Source of the DNA: Bdellovibrionales bacterium
Lineage (GTDB): Bacteria; Bdellovibrionota; Bdellovibrionia; Bdellovibrionales; UBA1609
Reading direction: 5' to 3'
DNA length: 64,000 nt
NCBI GenBank assembly: GCA_016716765.1
Contig: JADJVA010000004.1
Span: 186,001-250,000 of the forward strand
The translations under genes and the position numbers were made by a program. This document shows, in pieces, positions 1-9,278 of the stretch (position 1 is its first letter; each line of letters opens with the position of its first letter). The notes beneath the pieces were generated by a model that made no database searches, was not told the origin of the DNA, and saw only the letters and a program-made list of their open reading frames with translations.

Positions 1-1
1 T

Positions 2-136
2 GAAGAGAAGGTTTTTACACCAGCTTGCTTTGATATCATGAATGACTATTGCACGACGACTCAAAGGCAGGGGAGTGGGTGCAAGAGCTTCTGTCGAACA
101 AATAGTGCTTCCACGGCATGCGCGGGCTCGAAGTAG
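2..136 (+). CDS. C-terminal end of a Cys-rich protein (5' end outside window)
   Basis: An open frame enters from the left edge and stops at TAG 134-136. It gives 44 residues with five cysteines in a Gly/Ser/Thr-rich setting (CxxxC near the end). Spaced Cys residues suggest an exported, disulfide-bonded protein, but the family is not recognisable from the tail alone. The hairpin about 40 bases downstream fits a gene end here. It lies upstream of the RecD2 gene on the same strand. Confidence 0.4.
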   Translation, partial: EEKVFTPACFDIMNDYCTTTQRQGSGCKSFCRTNSASTACAGSK

Positions 137-175
137 TTCGAAGCGTTTCGAAGAGATAATTGCAAATTTTGAGAG

Positions 176-194
176 AGAGGGTCCGGGGCCCTCT
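176..194 (+). terminator. Possible hairpin terminator
   Basis: A 6-bp perfect stem (agaggg / ccctct) plus a G-U and a C-G pair closes a tiny loop. The 3' side is only modestly T-rich, so it is a weak intrinsic terminator candidate for the partial gene to its left. The rest of 137-340 shows no other gene. Confidence 0.3.
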
Positions 195-340
195 TCCTGT
201 TGTTGAGTGATTCTGATGTTGACTCATTCGATGAGTTCGCCGAATGTAAGCCGAACATGCGCTTGTTCTTAATGTCCATTTATAAAACCAATTTTGAAAC
301 CAATTCCGACTGGATTTGGAGTCAGCCCAGGACTTTTTGA

Positions 341-2908
341 ATGAACAACTCCGTGACCACATCTGATGAAAATTTAGAGAGAGTTTCAGGAATCATTGAA
401 AGAATAACTTTTCACAATCCGGAAAACGGATGGACAGTGCTAAAGGTCTCTTCCTTTCGTGATCCAGGCCGCCTCGTGACAGTTCTGATTCATCAGGCCA
501 AAGTCTTTGCCGGTGCGACGATGGAATTTTGGGGCACCTATGGTCATCATCCTCAGCACGGAGAGCAGTTTAAGGCGGTGCGGGCCGTAGAGAAAAAGCC
601 AGCATCTGCAGCGGCTTTGGAGAAGTATTTGGGCTCGGGTCTTATTCGGGGCGTGGGACCTGCGACGGCAAAGAGAATTGTCGGACATTTCAAAGAAAGA
701 ACTTTGGAAGTGTTTGAAAAAAGCATTCATGAGCTTCTTCATGTCCCGGGTATTGCGGACAAAAAAATTGCACAAATCAGAACCTCATGGTCGGAGCATC
801 AGGCCATTCGTGACGTGATGATTTTTCTGCAGGGGTATGGAATTAGCACTCTGTTTGCGACAAAGATATATAAGACTTACGGAGACAAATCGATCCAGAT
901 TGTTTCTGAAAATCCGTACCGGCTGGCTCATGATATTTATGGGATTGGATTTTTTTCTGCAGACAAGATTGCCTTGGCAATGGGATTTGAAAAAACGGGC
1001 AAGCTTCGAATTGAGGCGGGAATCAAACATGTTTTGTCGGCCAGTCGTGATGAGGGGCATTGTTTTTTGACTGAAGAACAGATTGTTGGCGGGACACTGG
1101 AGCTTTTGAGAGAAGAAATCGAAAGAAAAAATCTGCTGGAGATCTTGCTTCTTCTCAAAAATACAAATCAAATCAAGCTTCGTCGAATGAATTATCGAGG
1201 GGGTGAGCTCCAGGATTGCTATTATTCAAAGAGTCTCTATTACGATGAGTTGACGACGGCCGATCGCCTCTTGGATCTCATGAAAAATCAGGTGGCAATT
1301 GATTTGGTGAGAATCAAGGGGTGGGTTGCAAAGTACTGCGGTCAGCAGGGCATTGAACTGAGCGAGGAACAGTTGCGAGCGGTGTGTGAAATCTCAGGCC
1401 ATACATTCTCGGTTCTTACGGGTGGTCCCGGATGTGGAAAGACCACGTGCACCAGGGTTTTGGTTCAACTGCTTCTTGCCATGAAGCGAAGGGTTTTGCT
1501 GGCGGCGCCCACGGGAAGAGCGGCCCAGAGAATGAGCGAAGTGATTGGAATCGAAGCCAAGACAATTCATCGTTTGTTAGAATGGGCACCTGCAAAGAAC
1601 GGCTTCAAGAAGGACGAAACGGATCAGTTGCAGGTCGATTTTCTGATCGTGGATGAAACATCGATGTTGGACATTGGCCTTGCGGCAAGCCTGTTTAAAG
1701 CTGTCCCTAATGGAGCGCAAGTCCTTTTTATTGGCGATCCAGATCAGTTGCCGGCGGTTGGAGCTGGAGATGTATTGGCTGATTTGCTCAAGAGTCCCGA
1801 GATCCCTCGTTTTCGATTGACCCAGGTTTTTCGTCAGGCTCAATCCTCATCGATCATTCGCTTTGCTCACGAAATCAACAGTGGAGTCCTGCCTAAAATT
1901 CTCTCTCCTCTGGCAGAGCCTCAGGCTTTCGCTCAGGGGATTGACTGTCTTTTTGTGGATTCTGATGAGGCAACTCAAGAACAGTTGAGATTTCTCAGTC
2001 GTGCGAAGTCTGCGCTTGAGCGCACGGTGAGTGAGGGCGAGGCTCATTTGCTGAGGAGCGGGGAGAAATGGGTTGGTCGCTTGCAAAAAGCGGTTCAAGG
2101 AATTGAAATCGATGAACTCCTTCTTCCGTCAGATGTAACCGAACAAAGTGTTCGAGAGCCGGTGTTGATGATCCCAGAGAAATTTCGAAACGTGGATTTG
2201 AATCAATTGCTTCATGCGGGAGCGGGAGCCGCCGAGTTGAAGACGATATTGAAATCAATTCACCCTTGGTCGTCGCTCCACTATGGTCTGACAGCGGTCG
2301 ATTCTGTGGTGAGACTCTACACAAAATCCATTCGCGAGTGGATGGGGGGAATGGACGTCGAAATTCAGGTGCTGACCCCTCAGGTCAGAGGTACGCTCGG
2401 GACCATGAACTTGAACCATTGTTTGCAAGCGGCAAGCAATCCCGAAGCTCCCAACAAGCGTCAGCTCCAGATGGGTGGACGAACGCTGAGAACAGGCGAT
2501 CGCGTCATCCAAACTCGAAATAATTATGATTTGGGTGTTTTCAACGGCGACATTGGTCGAATCATTGAAATTGATACGGAAGGCTTATCTTGTCATGTCA
2601 GTTTTGGTGGAGGAGATGGTCGCAGGGAAGTTATCTTTGAGAGAGAAGATTTGAATGAGCTTTCATTGGCTTATGCCATCACAATTCATAAGAGTCAGGG
2701 CTCAGAGTTTCAAGTGGTTATTATTCCGGTTCTCGGTCAACATTTTAATATGCTTTTTCGAAATTTGATTTACACAGGCTTGACGAGGGCCAAAAAGTTG
2801 GCGGTCTTCGTGGGGAGCCGAAAAGCTCTCGCAATGGCTGTGAGCAAGATTGACAATCGAAAACGGCAAACTGCATTGACTGGGTTGGTATCGCAAATAT
2901 TATCTTAG
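341..2908 (+). CDS. recD2: RecD2-type SF1 DNA helicase (RecD-like, RecBC-independent)
   Basis: Encodes 855 aa, the usual size for the long RecD2/YrrC family of 5'-3' ATP-dependent DNA helicases used in repair and recombination outside a RecBCD complex. The N-terminal RecD2-specific domain is followed by helix-hairpin-helix repeats (about residues 95-190). The helicase core has Walker A GGPGCGKT at 361-368, a Walker B with Asp438-Glu439 (VDETSMLD) and a C-terminal ITIHKSQGSEF motif typical of the UvrD_C_2 region. ATG at 341 follows a weak 'cagga'. No recB or recC lies nearby, which fits RecD2 rather than RecD. Cytoplasmic. Identity is secure at family level. Confidence 0.93.
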   Translation: MNNSVTTSDENLERVSGIIERITFHNPENGWTVLKVSSFRDPGRLVTVLIHQAKVFAGATMEFWGTYGHHPQHGEQFKAVRAVEKKPASAAALEKYLGSGLIRGVGPATAKRIVGHFKERTLEVFEKSIHELLHVPGIADKKIAQIRTSWSEHQAIRDVMIFLQGYGISTLFATKIYKTYGDKSIQIVSENPYRLAHDIYGIGFFSADKIALAMGFEKTGKLRIEAGIKHVLSASRDEGHCFLTEEQIVGGTLELLREEIERKNLLEILLLLKNTNQIKLRRMNYRGGELQDCYYSKSLYYDELTTADRLLDLMKNQVAIDLVRIKGWVAKYCGQQGIELSEEQLRAVCEISGHTFSVLTGGPGCGKTTCTRVLVQLLLAMKRRVLLAAPTGRAAQRMSEVIGIEAKTIHRLLEWAPAKNGFKKDETDQLQVDFLIVDETSMLDIGLAASLFKAVPNGAQVLFIGDPDQLPAVGAGDVLADLLKSPEIPRFRLTQVFRQAQSSSIIRFAHEINSGVLPKILSPLAEPQAFAQGIDCLFVDSDEATQEQLRFLSRAKSALERTVSEGEAHLLRSGEKWVGRLQKAVQGIEIDELLLPSDVTEQSVREPVLMIPEKFRNVDLNQLLHAGAGAAELKTILKSIHPWSSLHYGLTAVDSVVRLYTKSIREWMGGMDVEIQVLTPQVRGTLGTMNLNHCLQAASNPEAPNKRQLQMGGRTLRTGDRVIQTRNNYDLGVFNGDIGRIIEIDTEGLSCHVSFGGGDGRREVIFEREDLNELSLAYAITIHKSQGSEFQVVIIPVLGQHFNMLFRNLIYTGLTRAKKLAVFVGSRKALAMAVSKIDNRKRQTALTGLVSQILS

Positions 2909-2978
2909 CAAAGCCATTTTTTGTTTTTTGTGATATCTTGCGCTCACTTTGTGGAGCTTTGCCTGGAGGGTTTTTGTC

Positions 2979-3785
2979 ATGGCAAATTTAAATTCCATAC
3001 TTATTTTTTTATTTACAGCAATGGTGTCATTTGCATTTTCCTGTGCTACTTCGCCAACAGGGAGAAAACAGCTCATCATCGTCAGTGACCAAGAAATGAA
3101 TCTCATGGGCGGACAGGCTTTTGGCGAAATGAAGGAAAAATTACCGATTGACCGAAGCACTTCGGCAAACGGGTACGTGAGGTGTATCGTCGAATCATTG
3201 GCTCCCTTTGTCTCCGGTTCTGTTAGCGCCGACAAGTGGGAGGTGGTTGTGTTTAAGAATAAAGAAGCAAATGCTTTTGCCCTACCCGGAGGAAAGATTG
3301 GGGTTCAAACGGGCATGTTCGCAGTCGCGAAAACACCTGGGCAGCTGGCGGCAGTCATAGGCCACGAAATTGGCCATGTGATAGCTCGACATGGAGCTGA
3401 GAGAGTCTCGACTTCATTGGCGGCGCAATCGGGTCTGATGGTTGCTGATGCCTTGATGGGCGATAGAAGTTCGAAGAAAAATGTCATGGCTGCTTTGGGT
3501 CTCGGGGCCCAATTCGGGGTTATTCTCCCTCATGGTCGAACACAGGAGTCTGAGGCTGACCGGATTGGTCTTGATCTCATGGCTGAGGCCGGCTTTGACC
3601 CCCGAGAAAGTATTGACCTATGGAATAATATGTCGCAATCGGGAGGCTCGGGCACCCCTGAGTTTTTATCTACACATCCATCCAACAGTCGTCGAATTGC
3701 CGATCTTGAGTCTTTTATGGGCCCGGCCCTCAGTCTTTTTGAGGCCGCTCGCAAGAGCGGACGTTCTCCGAAGTGCCATCTTTAA
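2979..3785 (+). CDS. M48 family zinc metalloprotease, lipoprotein
   Basis: Encodes 268 aa. I chose ATG 2979 because GGAGG at 2966-2970 precedes it; a TTG frame extension to 2949 has no such site. The N terminus is a signal peptide ending in a lipobox-like FAFSC, so the mature protein should be a periplasm-facing lipoprotein. The zinc site HEIGH is at about residues 129-133, followed by RHGAERVS and a downstream ESEADRIG motif carrying the third ligand Glu, as in LoiP/YcaL/BepA relatives. Such proteases act in envelope quality control. Lies 70 bases after recD2 and looks like its own unit. Confidence 0.88.
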   Translation: MANLNSILIFLFTAMVSFAFSCATSPTGRKQLIIVSDQEMNLMGGQAFGEMKEKLPIDRSTSANGYVRCIVESLAPFVSGSVSADKWEVVVFKNKEANAFALPGGKIGVQTGMFAVAKTPGQLAAVIGHEIGHVIARHGAERVSTSLAAQSGLMVADALMGDRSSKKNVMAALGLGAQFGVILPHGRTQESEADRIGLDLMAEAGFDPRESIDLWNNMSQSGGSGTPEFLSTHPSNSRRIADLESFMGPALSLFEAARKSGRSPKCHL

Positions 3786-3819
3786 ATTGGCCTAGTTAAT
3801 TGTTGTTCCAAACCTCCAA

Positions 3820-3866
3820 GGGGGTCCCTGGCTGTACCCCTGAGATTTGGTTCAGCCAGCTCCCCC
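3820..3866 (+). other. Inverted repeat / hairpin upstream of the his operon
   Basis: CTGGCTG (3828-3834) pairs with CAGCCAG (3853-3859), and outside it GGGGG (3820-3824) pairs with CCCCC (3862-3866), separated by small internal loops. No T-run follows. It could end the M48 transcript or form a structured element ahead of yerC-his. I see no His-rich leader peptide, so classical his attenuation is not supported. Confidence 0.4.
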
Positions 3867-3983
3867 TGTGTCTTGGATACAACAGATTCACCGACGGCCT
3901 GCGGGCCAGCCGCAGCATTAGAATCGATATCTTTCTTCTTAAAACTTGCAAAAAATGTTTTAACGTGCTACTACGCTAATCCG

Positions 3984-4346
3984 ATGAAACGAGATTTTGA
4001 CTTAAAAGACAGAAATTTTAGAGACCTTTGCAAGGTCATTGCAGGGCTGAGGAGTTCTGAAGAGGTTCGCAGCTTTCTCCTTGATTTGTGCACTCCCAAC
4101 GAAATTCAGGCTCTGGCGGATCGCTGGGAAGTGGCAGTGATGATCGCTCGGGGGGACTCTTATCGTGAAATTTCAAAGAACACAGGAATTAGTACCGCCA
4201 CAATCACTCGGGTTGGGCGATTTATTCGAACGGGAAGAGGATATCAATTGGCCCTCGCCCGATTTAAAGTTGAGAGCCCGGAGTCTCAATCTCCAGCGCA
4301 AAGGCAAGATCAAGTTGATGGGTCTGATTTAGGAGGACAGTCATGA
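3984..4346 (+). CDS. yerC: YerC/YecD (TrpR-like) regulator, first gene of the his operon
   Basis: Encodes 120 aa when started at ATG 3984; the longer frame from 3873 has an unlike, non-conserved N terminus. The body (about residues 1-90) is a TrpR-superfamily helical domain: LLDLCTPNEIQALADRW followed by the helix-turn-helix around YREISKNTGISTATITRVGR. The last 30 residues are Gln/Ser-rich and unconserved. Its stop overlaps the hisG start by four bases (ATGA), so it is co-translated with the pathway, which suggests it senses histidine or a pathway intermediate and represses its own operon (inference). The start is only about 30 bases after a TTGCAA (3946-3951), so the leader would be very short. 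Confidence 0.8.
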   Translation: MKRDFDLKDRNFRDLCKVIAGLRSSEEVRSFLLDLCTPNEIQALADRWEVAVMIARGDSYREISKNTGISTATITRVGRFIRTGRGYQLALARFKVESPESQSPAQRQDQVDGSDLGGQS

Positions 4347-5212
4347 TACGAATTGCTATTCAGAAATCGGGACGTTTGACAGAACAGTCTTTGAAACTTT
4401 TGGAAGACTGCGGGATGTCCTTCAATTGGTCAAAAGATCGACTGATGCTTCAGGTGACTAATTTTCCTCTCGAGATACTTTTGGTTCGTGATGATGATAT
4501 TCCTGAATATGTCCGCAAAGGAATCTGTGATCTGGGAGTTGTGGGTGAAAATGTTCTGCGCGAACACAATGGACAGGATAAATCCATGGTTGAGATCATT
4601 CTTCGACTCGGATTTGGAAAGTGTCGACTGTCCCTCGCTGTTCCTGAATCCTCAAGTTTGAGAAGCGTCAATGACCTGCAAGGAAAGCGCATCGCAACTT
4701 CTTATCCCGAGTCTTTGAAATCCTTTCTCAGAGGCCGTGAAATAGAGTCCGAGATCATTGAAATTTCTGGTTCGGTCGAAATCGCACCTACTCTTGGGGT
4801 TGCCGATGCAATCTGTGACTTGGTTTCTACCGGCTCTACACTTCGCACAAATGGATTGGTCGAGATTGAATGCCTTTATCAGTCAGAGAGCGTGATCGTT
4901 CAATCTTCGAAGCCTTTGAGCGAAGAAAAACAAAGTCTTGTGGATCGCCTCCTTCGACGAATCAATGGAGTGATGAGAGCTTCTTGCAATAAGTACATTA
5001 TGATGAATGCGCCGCGATCGGCGCTCGCTGCGATTCGAGATATATTGCCGGGAATGGAAGAACCCTCGGTTCTGCCGTTTGCCTGCTCCTCCGACCGAGT
5101 GGCCATTCATACTGTTTGTGACGAGAATGTCTTTTGGGAAACGATGGAACGACTCAAAGCTGCGGGCGCGAGTTCTATTCTCGTGATGCCCATCGAAAAA
5201 ATACTTTCATAA
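4343..5212 (+). CDS. hisG: ATP phosphoribosyltransferase, long form
   Basis: Catalyses the first committed step of histidine synthesis, joining ATP and PRPP. The 289-aa length is that of the long HisG_L form, which has a C-terminal regulatory domain for histidine feedback and needs no HisZ. Visible family features are the N-terminal IRIAIQKSGRLTEQS start, the DLGVVGENVL segment, a PRPP-binding region rich in Ser/Thr (ICDLVSTGSTLRTNGL), and a C-terminal domain ending in IHTVCDENVFWETMERLK. Overlaps yerC by four bases; an AGGAGG-like site lies just upstream inside yerC. Confidence 0.95.
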   Translation: MIRIAIQKSGRLTEQSLKLLEDCGMSFNWSKDRLMLQVTNFPLEILLVRDDDIPEYVRKGICDLGVVGENVLREHNGQDKSMVEIILRLGFGKCRLSLAVPESSSLRSVNDLQGKRIATSYPESLKSFLRGREIESEIIEISGSVEIAPTLGVADAICDLVSTGSTLRTNGLVEIECLYQSESVIVQSSKPLSEEKQSLVDRLLRRINGVMRASCNKYIMMNAPRSALAAIRDILPGMEEPSVLPFACSSDRVAIHTVCDENVFWETMERLKAAGASSILVMPIEKILS

Positions 5213-5240
5213 TCGGTTGAATAGCCTGGAGCACGCAAAA

Positions 5241-6575
5241 ATGAATACCTACTCGTGGTCAAAATTAAGTCGAAAAGAAAGAGAGTCTCTCTTCTTGCGA
5301 CCCTCTGACAAGCTTGTCGACAAGGAGGTCGTTCGAAAAATTCTATCCGATGTCAGGGAGCAGGGAACAGAGGCGATTCTTCGCTACACGGAGGACTTCG
5401 ACAAAGTTCGAATGACAGACATTTTTGTAGAAAAGGACGAAATATCTAGCGCCTTCGATGCGATAGATTCCTCACTGAAGCTTGCGTTTCTTCAGGCGGC
5501 TGGAAACATTGAAACCTTTCACCGCGCTCAGTTGGCAAGAGATATCAAAGTCATCGTTGAGCCTGGTGTTGTCTGCGAGCAGGTTTCCCGACCTATTTCG
5601 AGAGTTGGAATTTATGTTCCTGGAGGTACGGCTCCGCTTTTTTCAACGGTCTTGATGCTGGCAATTCCAGCGCGAATTGCGGGATGCACTGAAATTGTTG
5701 TCGCTACACCTCCTCAACGAGATGGAAAAATAAATCCGGACATTCTCGCAGCCTGTCAACTCTCTGGTGTGACGGAGATCATTAAGGTGGGAGGGGCTCA
5801 GGCCATTGCGGCTTTGGCCTTTGGAGCAGACAAGCTATTTCCTGTGAAAAAAATCTTTGGACCCGGCAATGCCTGGGTGACAGAAGCAAAACGCCAGGTG
5901 ACGCAAATGTGCCCATCCGTGGGATGTGATCTGCCAGCAGGGCCGTCGGAAGTTTTAGTTCTTGCCGATGAAACAGCTGATGCCAATTTTGTTGTTTGGG
6001 ATCTGCTGAGCCAAGCAGAGCACGGGCCTGATTCTCAAGTTCTATTGGTTTCTACAAGTGAAGATAAAATTCGTGAAGTGCTGAGCTTGCTCGAACAGAT
6101 CGTGCCGGATCTCGAGCGAGCGGATCTTGTTCGGAGTTCATTGGCCAGCAGTCGAGCGATCTTTTGTGAAAATTTGGATGCAGCGATAGACTGCAGCAAT
6201 CAATATGGTCCTGAACATCTGATCGTAAACGCAAGAAATCCACGTGATATTCTTGAAAAGGTGACGGCAGCTGGATCTGTATTTCTTGGGCCCTGGTCGC
6301 CTGAATCCGTTGGAGATTATGCGAGCGGAACCAATCATGTTCTTCCAACTTCAGGAGCGGCCCACTATACTGGAGGCGTTTCCCTCTCGTCTTTTTTGCG
6401 TCGAATCACCGTTCAGGAGCTGACCTCGGAAGGGCTCTTAAATCTTTCAGCGACAGTGGAGACTATGGCCGCACACGAGAGTTTAACTTGCCACGCTCAG
6501 GCCGTGAGAGTTCGGCGAAAGGTCTTGGAGAATTCTCTTGATGATAACTATGAAAAGGGGAGAAGAATCAAATGA
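5241..6575 (+). CDS. hisD: Histidinol dehydrogenase
   Basis: Encodes 444 aa; catalyses the last two oxidation steps, L-histidinol to L-histidine with NAD+. ATG 5241 is preferred over TTG 5217 because CTGGAG lies about 8 bases upstream. Family signatures include RVGIYVPGGTAPLFSTVLM, KKIFGPGNAWVTEAKRQV, the GPSEVLVLAD stretch and the zinc/active-site region around QAEHGPDSQ, then GPEHL and SVGDYASGTNHVLPT near the C terminus. Length matches bacterial HisD. It starts 28 bases after hisG and overlaps hisC by four bases. Confidence 0.95.
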   Translation: MNTYSWSKLSRKERESLFLRPSDKLVDKEVVRKILSDVREQGTEAILRYTEDFDKVRMTDIFVEKDEISSAFDAIDSSLKLAFLQAAGNIETFHRAQLARDIKVIVEPGVVCEQVSRPISRVGIYVPGGTAPLFSTVLMLAIPARIAGCTEIVVATPPQRDGKINPDILAACQLSGVTEIIKVGGAQAIAALAFGADKLFPVKKIFGPGNAWVTEAKRQVTQMCPSVGCDLPAGPSEVLVLADETADANFVVWDLLSQAEHGPDSQVLLVSTSEDKIREVLSLLEQIVPDLERADLVRSSLASSRAIFCENLDAAIDCSNQYGPEHLIVNARNPRDILEKVTAAGSVFLGPWSPESVGDYASGTNHVLPTSGAAHYTGGVSLSSFLRRITVQELTSEGLLNLSATVETMAAHESLTCHAQAVRVRRKVLENSLDDNYEKGRRIK

Positions 6576-7630
6576 TAGATTTAGTCCAGCGATTGGTGAG
6601 GCCCGTGATCGCAAATCTCAAGCCCTATTCTTCGGCACGAAGCCTCGAATGTTCCCGTGAAATCTTGTTGGATGCAAACGAGAGTCCCTGGAACCTTCAG
6701 AGTCGATATCCGGAGCCTCAGCCTCGGGAGCTCAAAAGAAGTTTGTCCGAGCTTTACGATGTGAAGTTTGATGAAGTCCTTGTGACAAGAGGGAGCGATG
6801 AGGCCGTTGATGTACTCGTGAGAACATTTTGTGAGCCAGGACAATCTTCGATCATCGTGCATCCTCCCACCTTCGAAATATTTGCTCATGCGGCCACAAT
6901 TCAAGGGGCGAGAGTTCTCTCAGTCCCTCTTGACGATCAATTCGATTTGAACTGCGAAAGGCTTCTGGAAACGGCGGATCGTGATGACCTGCGTTTGGTC
7001 TTTCTCTGTTCTCCCAATAATCCCACGGGCTCCTGTTTGTCGACGGATCGGATCGAGCGAGTCTTGAGAGGAGTTGGAGAGCGAGCTCTTGTCATTGTTG
7101 ATGAAGCCTATATCGAATTTTCAAGACGGGAGTCATGGACTAAGCGTTTGAGTGAATTCCGTCAACTTGTCGTTTTGCGCACACTCTCTAAATTTTGGGG
7201 AGGGGCCGGTTTAAGATGTGGAGTGGCAATCGCTCATCCAGACATCCTTGAACAGATGAGAAAGGTTTTGGCTCCCTATCCCATTGCCGAGGTCGTTTCG
7301 CGTCTTGCCGTGAGTCACTTGGAGATTAAACCTCCACCTTTGACAGACTTGTTCGAGGCAAGAAATGCTTTGGCTCTTGCACTGAGGGAGATTTCTTTTG
7401 TTGAAAGGGTTTGGCCTTCAGATGCGAATTTTTTATTTGTGACGGTTCAGGATGCGACTTGGGTCTACAACGAACTGCTCGCAGAGGGTATTCGAGTTCG
7501 CAATCGATCTCATCTTTGGCCAAATTCTCTGAGGATAGGCTTGGGGACGAAAGAAGAGAACCAAGAAGTTTTACGTGCCCTTCCGAAATTGCAAGAAAAA
7601 TGGAATCATCGCGCGAAGGGGTCCTTATGA
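6572..7630 (+). CDS. hisC: Histidinol-phosphate aminotransferase
   Basis: Encodes 352 aa, a fold-type I PLP aminotransferase converting imidazole-acetol phosphate to histidinol phosphate with glutamate. Visible features are the N-terminal ILLDANESPWN, the SPNNPTGS loop, VIVDEAYIEF (PLP-ring Asp/Tyr) and the Schiff-base lysine at about residue 207 in RTLSKFWGGAGLRCG. The C-terminal RIGLGTKEENQ carries the substrate carboxylate Arg. Overlaps hisD and hisB by four bases each (ATGA both times), showing translational coupling. Confidence 0.95.
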   Translation: MIDLVQRLVRPVIANLKPYSSARSLECSREILLDANESPWNLQSRYPEPQPRELKRSLSELYDVKFDEVLVTRGSDEAVDVLVRTFCEPGQSSIIVHPPTFEIFAHAATIQGARVLSVPLDDQFDLNCERLLETADRDDLRLVFLCSPNNPTGSCLSTDRIERVLRGVGERALVIVDEAYIEFSRRESWTKRLSEFRQLVVLRTLSKFWGGAGLRCGVAIAHPDILEQMRKVLAPYPIAEVVSRLAVSHLEIKPPPLTDLFEARNALALALREISFVERVWPSDANFLFVTVQDATWVYNELLAEGIRVRNRSHLWPNSLRIGLGTKEENQEVLRALPKLQEKWNHRAKGSL

Positions 7631-8685
7631 ATCGTCGTATCGCATTTATTGATCGGGACGGCACCTTGATTAAGGAGCCCGCTGATCAGCAGGTAGATCG
7701 TCTCGATAAAATTGAATTGATGGACGATGTGATTTGGGCTTTGCAAAAATTGAATGCCGCTGGCTTTGAACTCGTTATGGTGAGCAATCAAGATGGCTTG
7801 GGAACTGGCAGCTTTCCGCAAGCTGATTTTGATCTTTGTCAGAATTTCATAACAAAAATATTTTTATCTCAGGGGGTCAGGTTTTCGGACGTAAGAATTT
7901 GTCCTCATCTTCCGAGCGATGCTTGCAAGTGTCGAAAACCTGGTGTTGGTTTAATCAAGGACTATTTGAAAATTATCGATCGATCGAACAGTCTTGTGAT
8001 AGGTGATCGCCACACAGATATTGAATTGGCTGAGAATATGGGAATCAGGGGAATTCAATTAACGGATCAATACGGTTGGAAGAATCTGGTCCGTGATGTT
8101 TTATTTCGAGTTCGCACGGGAACCTATCGTCGAGAAACCAAAGAGACAAATATTTTTGCCGAAGTTTTTCTGGATGGACAAGGTCAAGCGAATATTCAAA
8201 CAGGAATTCATTTCTTTGATCATATGCTTGAGCAAATTGCGAAGCATTCGGGAGTCAGTCTGAAAATTCAATGCGAGGGAGATCTAAAAGTGGATGATCA
8301 TCACACAGTTGAAGACGTGGGGTTGGCTCTGGGGCAAGCCCTGAGCTTAGCTCTTGGAGATCGTCGCGGAATCGAAAGGTATGGTTGTTTGCTCCCGATG
8401 GATGAGAGTTTGGCAGAAGTGGCTATCGACCTTGGCGGGCGCCCCTTCTTGGTTTTTTCAGGACAATTTTCGAGAGAAAAAGTCGGAGATCTGTCCATCG
8501 AGATGGTGCCTCATTTTTTTCGCTCTCTCGCAGACAGTTTGCGCGCCACCTTGAACATCAAAGTTAATGGAGAAAACACACACCATATGGTTGAGGCTTC
8601 CTTCAAGGGTTTTGCACGAGCACTTAAGGCTGCTATTGTCCAAGGTGGAGATCAAATACCATCAACTAAAGGTCTGCTTGTATGA
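7627..8685 (+). CDS. hisB: Bifunctional histidinol-phosphatase / imidazoleglycerol-phosphate dehydratase
   Basis: Encodes 352 aa, the size of the fused enterobacterial-type HisB. The N-terminal half (about 1-165) is a DDDD HAD phosphatase with the nucleophile motif DRDGTL (Asp9, Asp11), a Cys/His zinc loop CPHLPSDACKCRKP and VIGDRHTDIELA. The C-terminal half is the IGP dehydratase with GIHFFDHMLEQIAKHSG, DDHHTVEDVG and HHMVEASFK metal-binding motifs. ATG 7627 overlaps the hisC stop; a long frame extension to 7411 lies wholly inside hisC and is not the start. The fusion covers steps six and eight of the pathway. Confidence 0.95.
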   Translation: MNRRIAFIDRDGTLIKEPADQQVDRLDKIELMDDVIWALQKLNAAGFELVMVSNQDGLGTGSFPQADFDLCQNFITKIFLSQGVRFSDVRICPHLPSDACKCRKPGVGLIKDYLKIIDRSNSLVIGDRHTDIELAENMGIRGIQLTDQYGWKNLVRDVLFRVRTGTYRRETKETNIFAEVFLDGQGQANIQTGIHFFDHMLEQIAKHSGVSLKIQCEGDLKVDDHHTVEDVGLALGQALSLALGDRRGIERYGCLLPMDESLAEVAIDLGGRPFLVFSGQFSREKVGDLSIEMVPHFFRSLADSLRATLNIKVNGENTHHMVEASFKGFARALKAAIVQGGDQIPSTKGLLV

Positions 8686-9278
8686 TTGCTGTTGTCGATT
8701 CTGGTGGAGCTAACATTCGATCGATTGTGACGGCTTTGGAAGGGCTCGGGGAAGAGGCGAAGTTGACTTGTGATCCCGAAATTTTGAGACGGGCAGACCG
8801 TCTTGTTTTGCCTGGTGTTGGATCAGCTCTTAAGTGTCGTGAAAAATTGGATCAATCAGGAATTATTCCCCTTTTATGTGAATTGAAGGTACCAATTCTC
8901 GGAATATGCATTGGTATGCAAATTTTATTTGAAAGCCTAGAGGAAGGACCCTGTTTCGGTTTGGGCCTCATGCCCGGAACAGTTGATAGGTTTATTCCAC
9001 AGAAGGGATTTCCCGTTCCACACATGGGATGGAATCAAATTAGAGTTTTGCGCGGAGATTCTCTTTTGGAAGGGCTCGACGAGGCCTGGTTCTATTACAC
9101 TCACTCCTACAAAGCCCCCGCGGCTGAGGGTGGCTGCACCTTGGCCTCCAGCCAGTACAGTTGTGAGTTTTCAGCGGTGGTAAAGAAGGAGAATTGGTAC
9201 GGAGTCCAGTTTCATCCCGAAAAATCGGCTGAGGCGGGTCAAAGATTATTAAAAAATTTTCTTGAGGTGAAAAAATGA
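8682..9278 (+). CDS. hisH: Imidazole glycerol phosphate synthase, glutaminase subunit
   Basis: Encodes 198 aa, a class I glutamine amidotransferase that feeds ammonia to HisF. The nucleophile is Cys76 in ILGICIGMQ, and the catalytic His/Glu lie in VQFHPEKS near the C terminus. The oxyanion PGVG strand is present at about residues 44-47. Overlaps hisB and hisA by four bases each, so it should be made in step with HisF, its obligate partner two genes on. Confidence 0.95.
   Translation: MIAVVDSGGANIRSIVTALEGLGEEAKLTCDPEILRRADRLVLPGVGSALKCREKLDQSGIIPLLCELKVPILGICIGMQILFESLEEGPCFGLGLMPGTVDRFIPQKGFPVPHMGWNQIRVLRGDSLLEGLDEAWFYYTHSYKAPAAEGGCTLASSQYSCEFSAVVKKENWYGVQFHPEKSAEAGQRLLKNFLEVKK

Noticed and set aside
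36..362. Minus-strand frames at 36-362 and 61-279
   Set aside because: They oppose a plausible plus-strand gene end and the RecD2 start, and have no ribosome site or family features.
7411..7626. 72-codon N-terminal extension of hisB inside hisC
   Set aside because: It lies fully within hisC in another frame; DRDGTL at residue 9 from ATG 7627 marks the true start.
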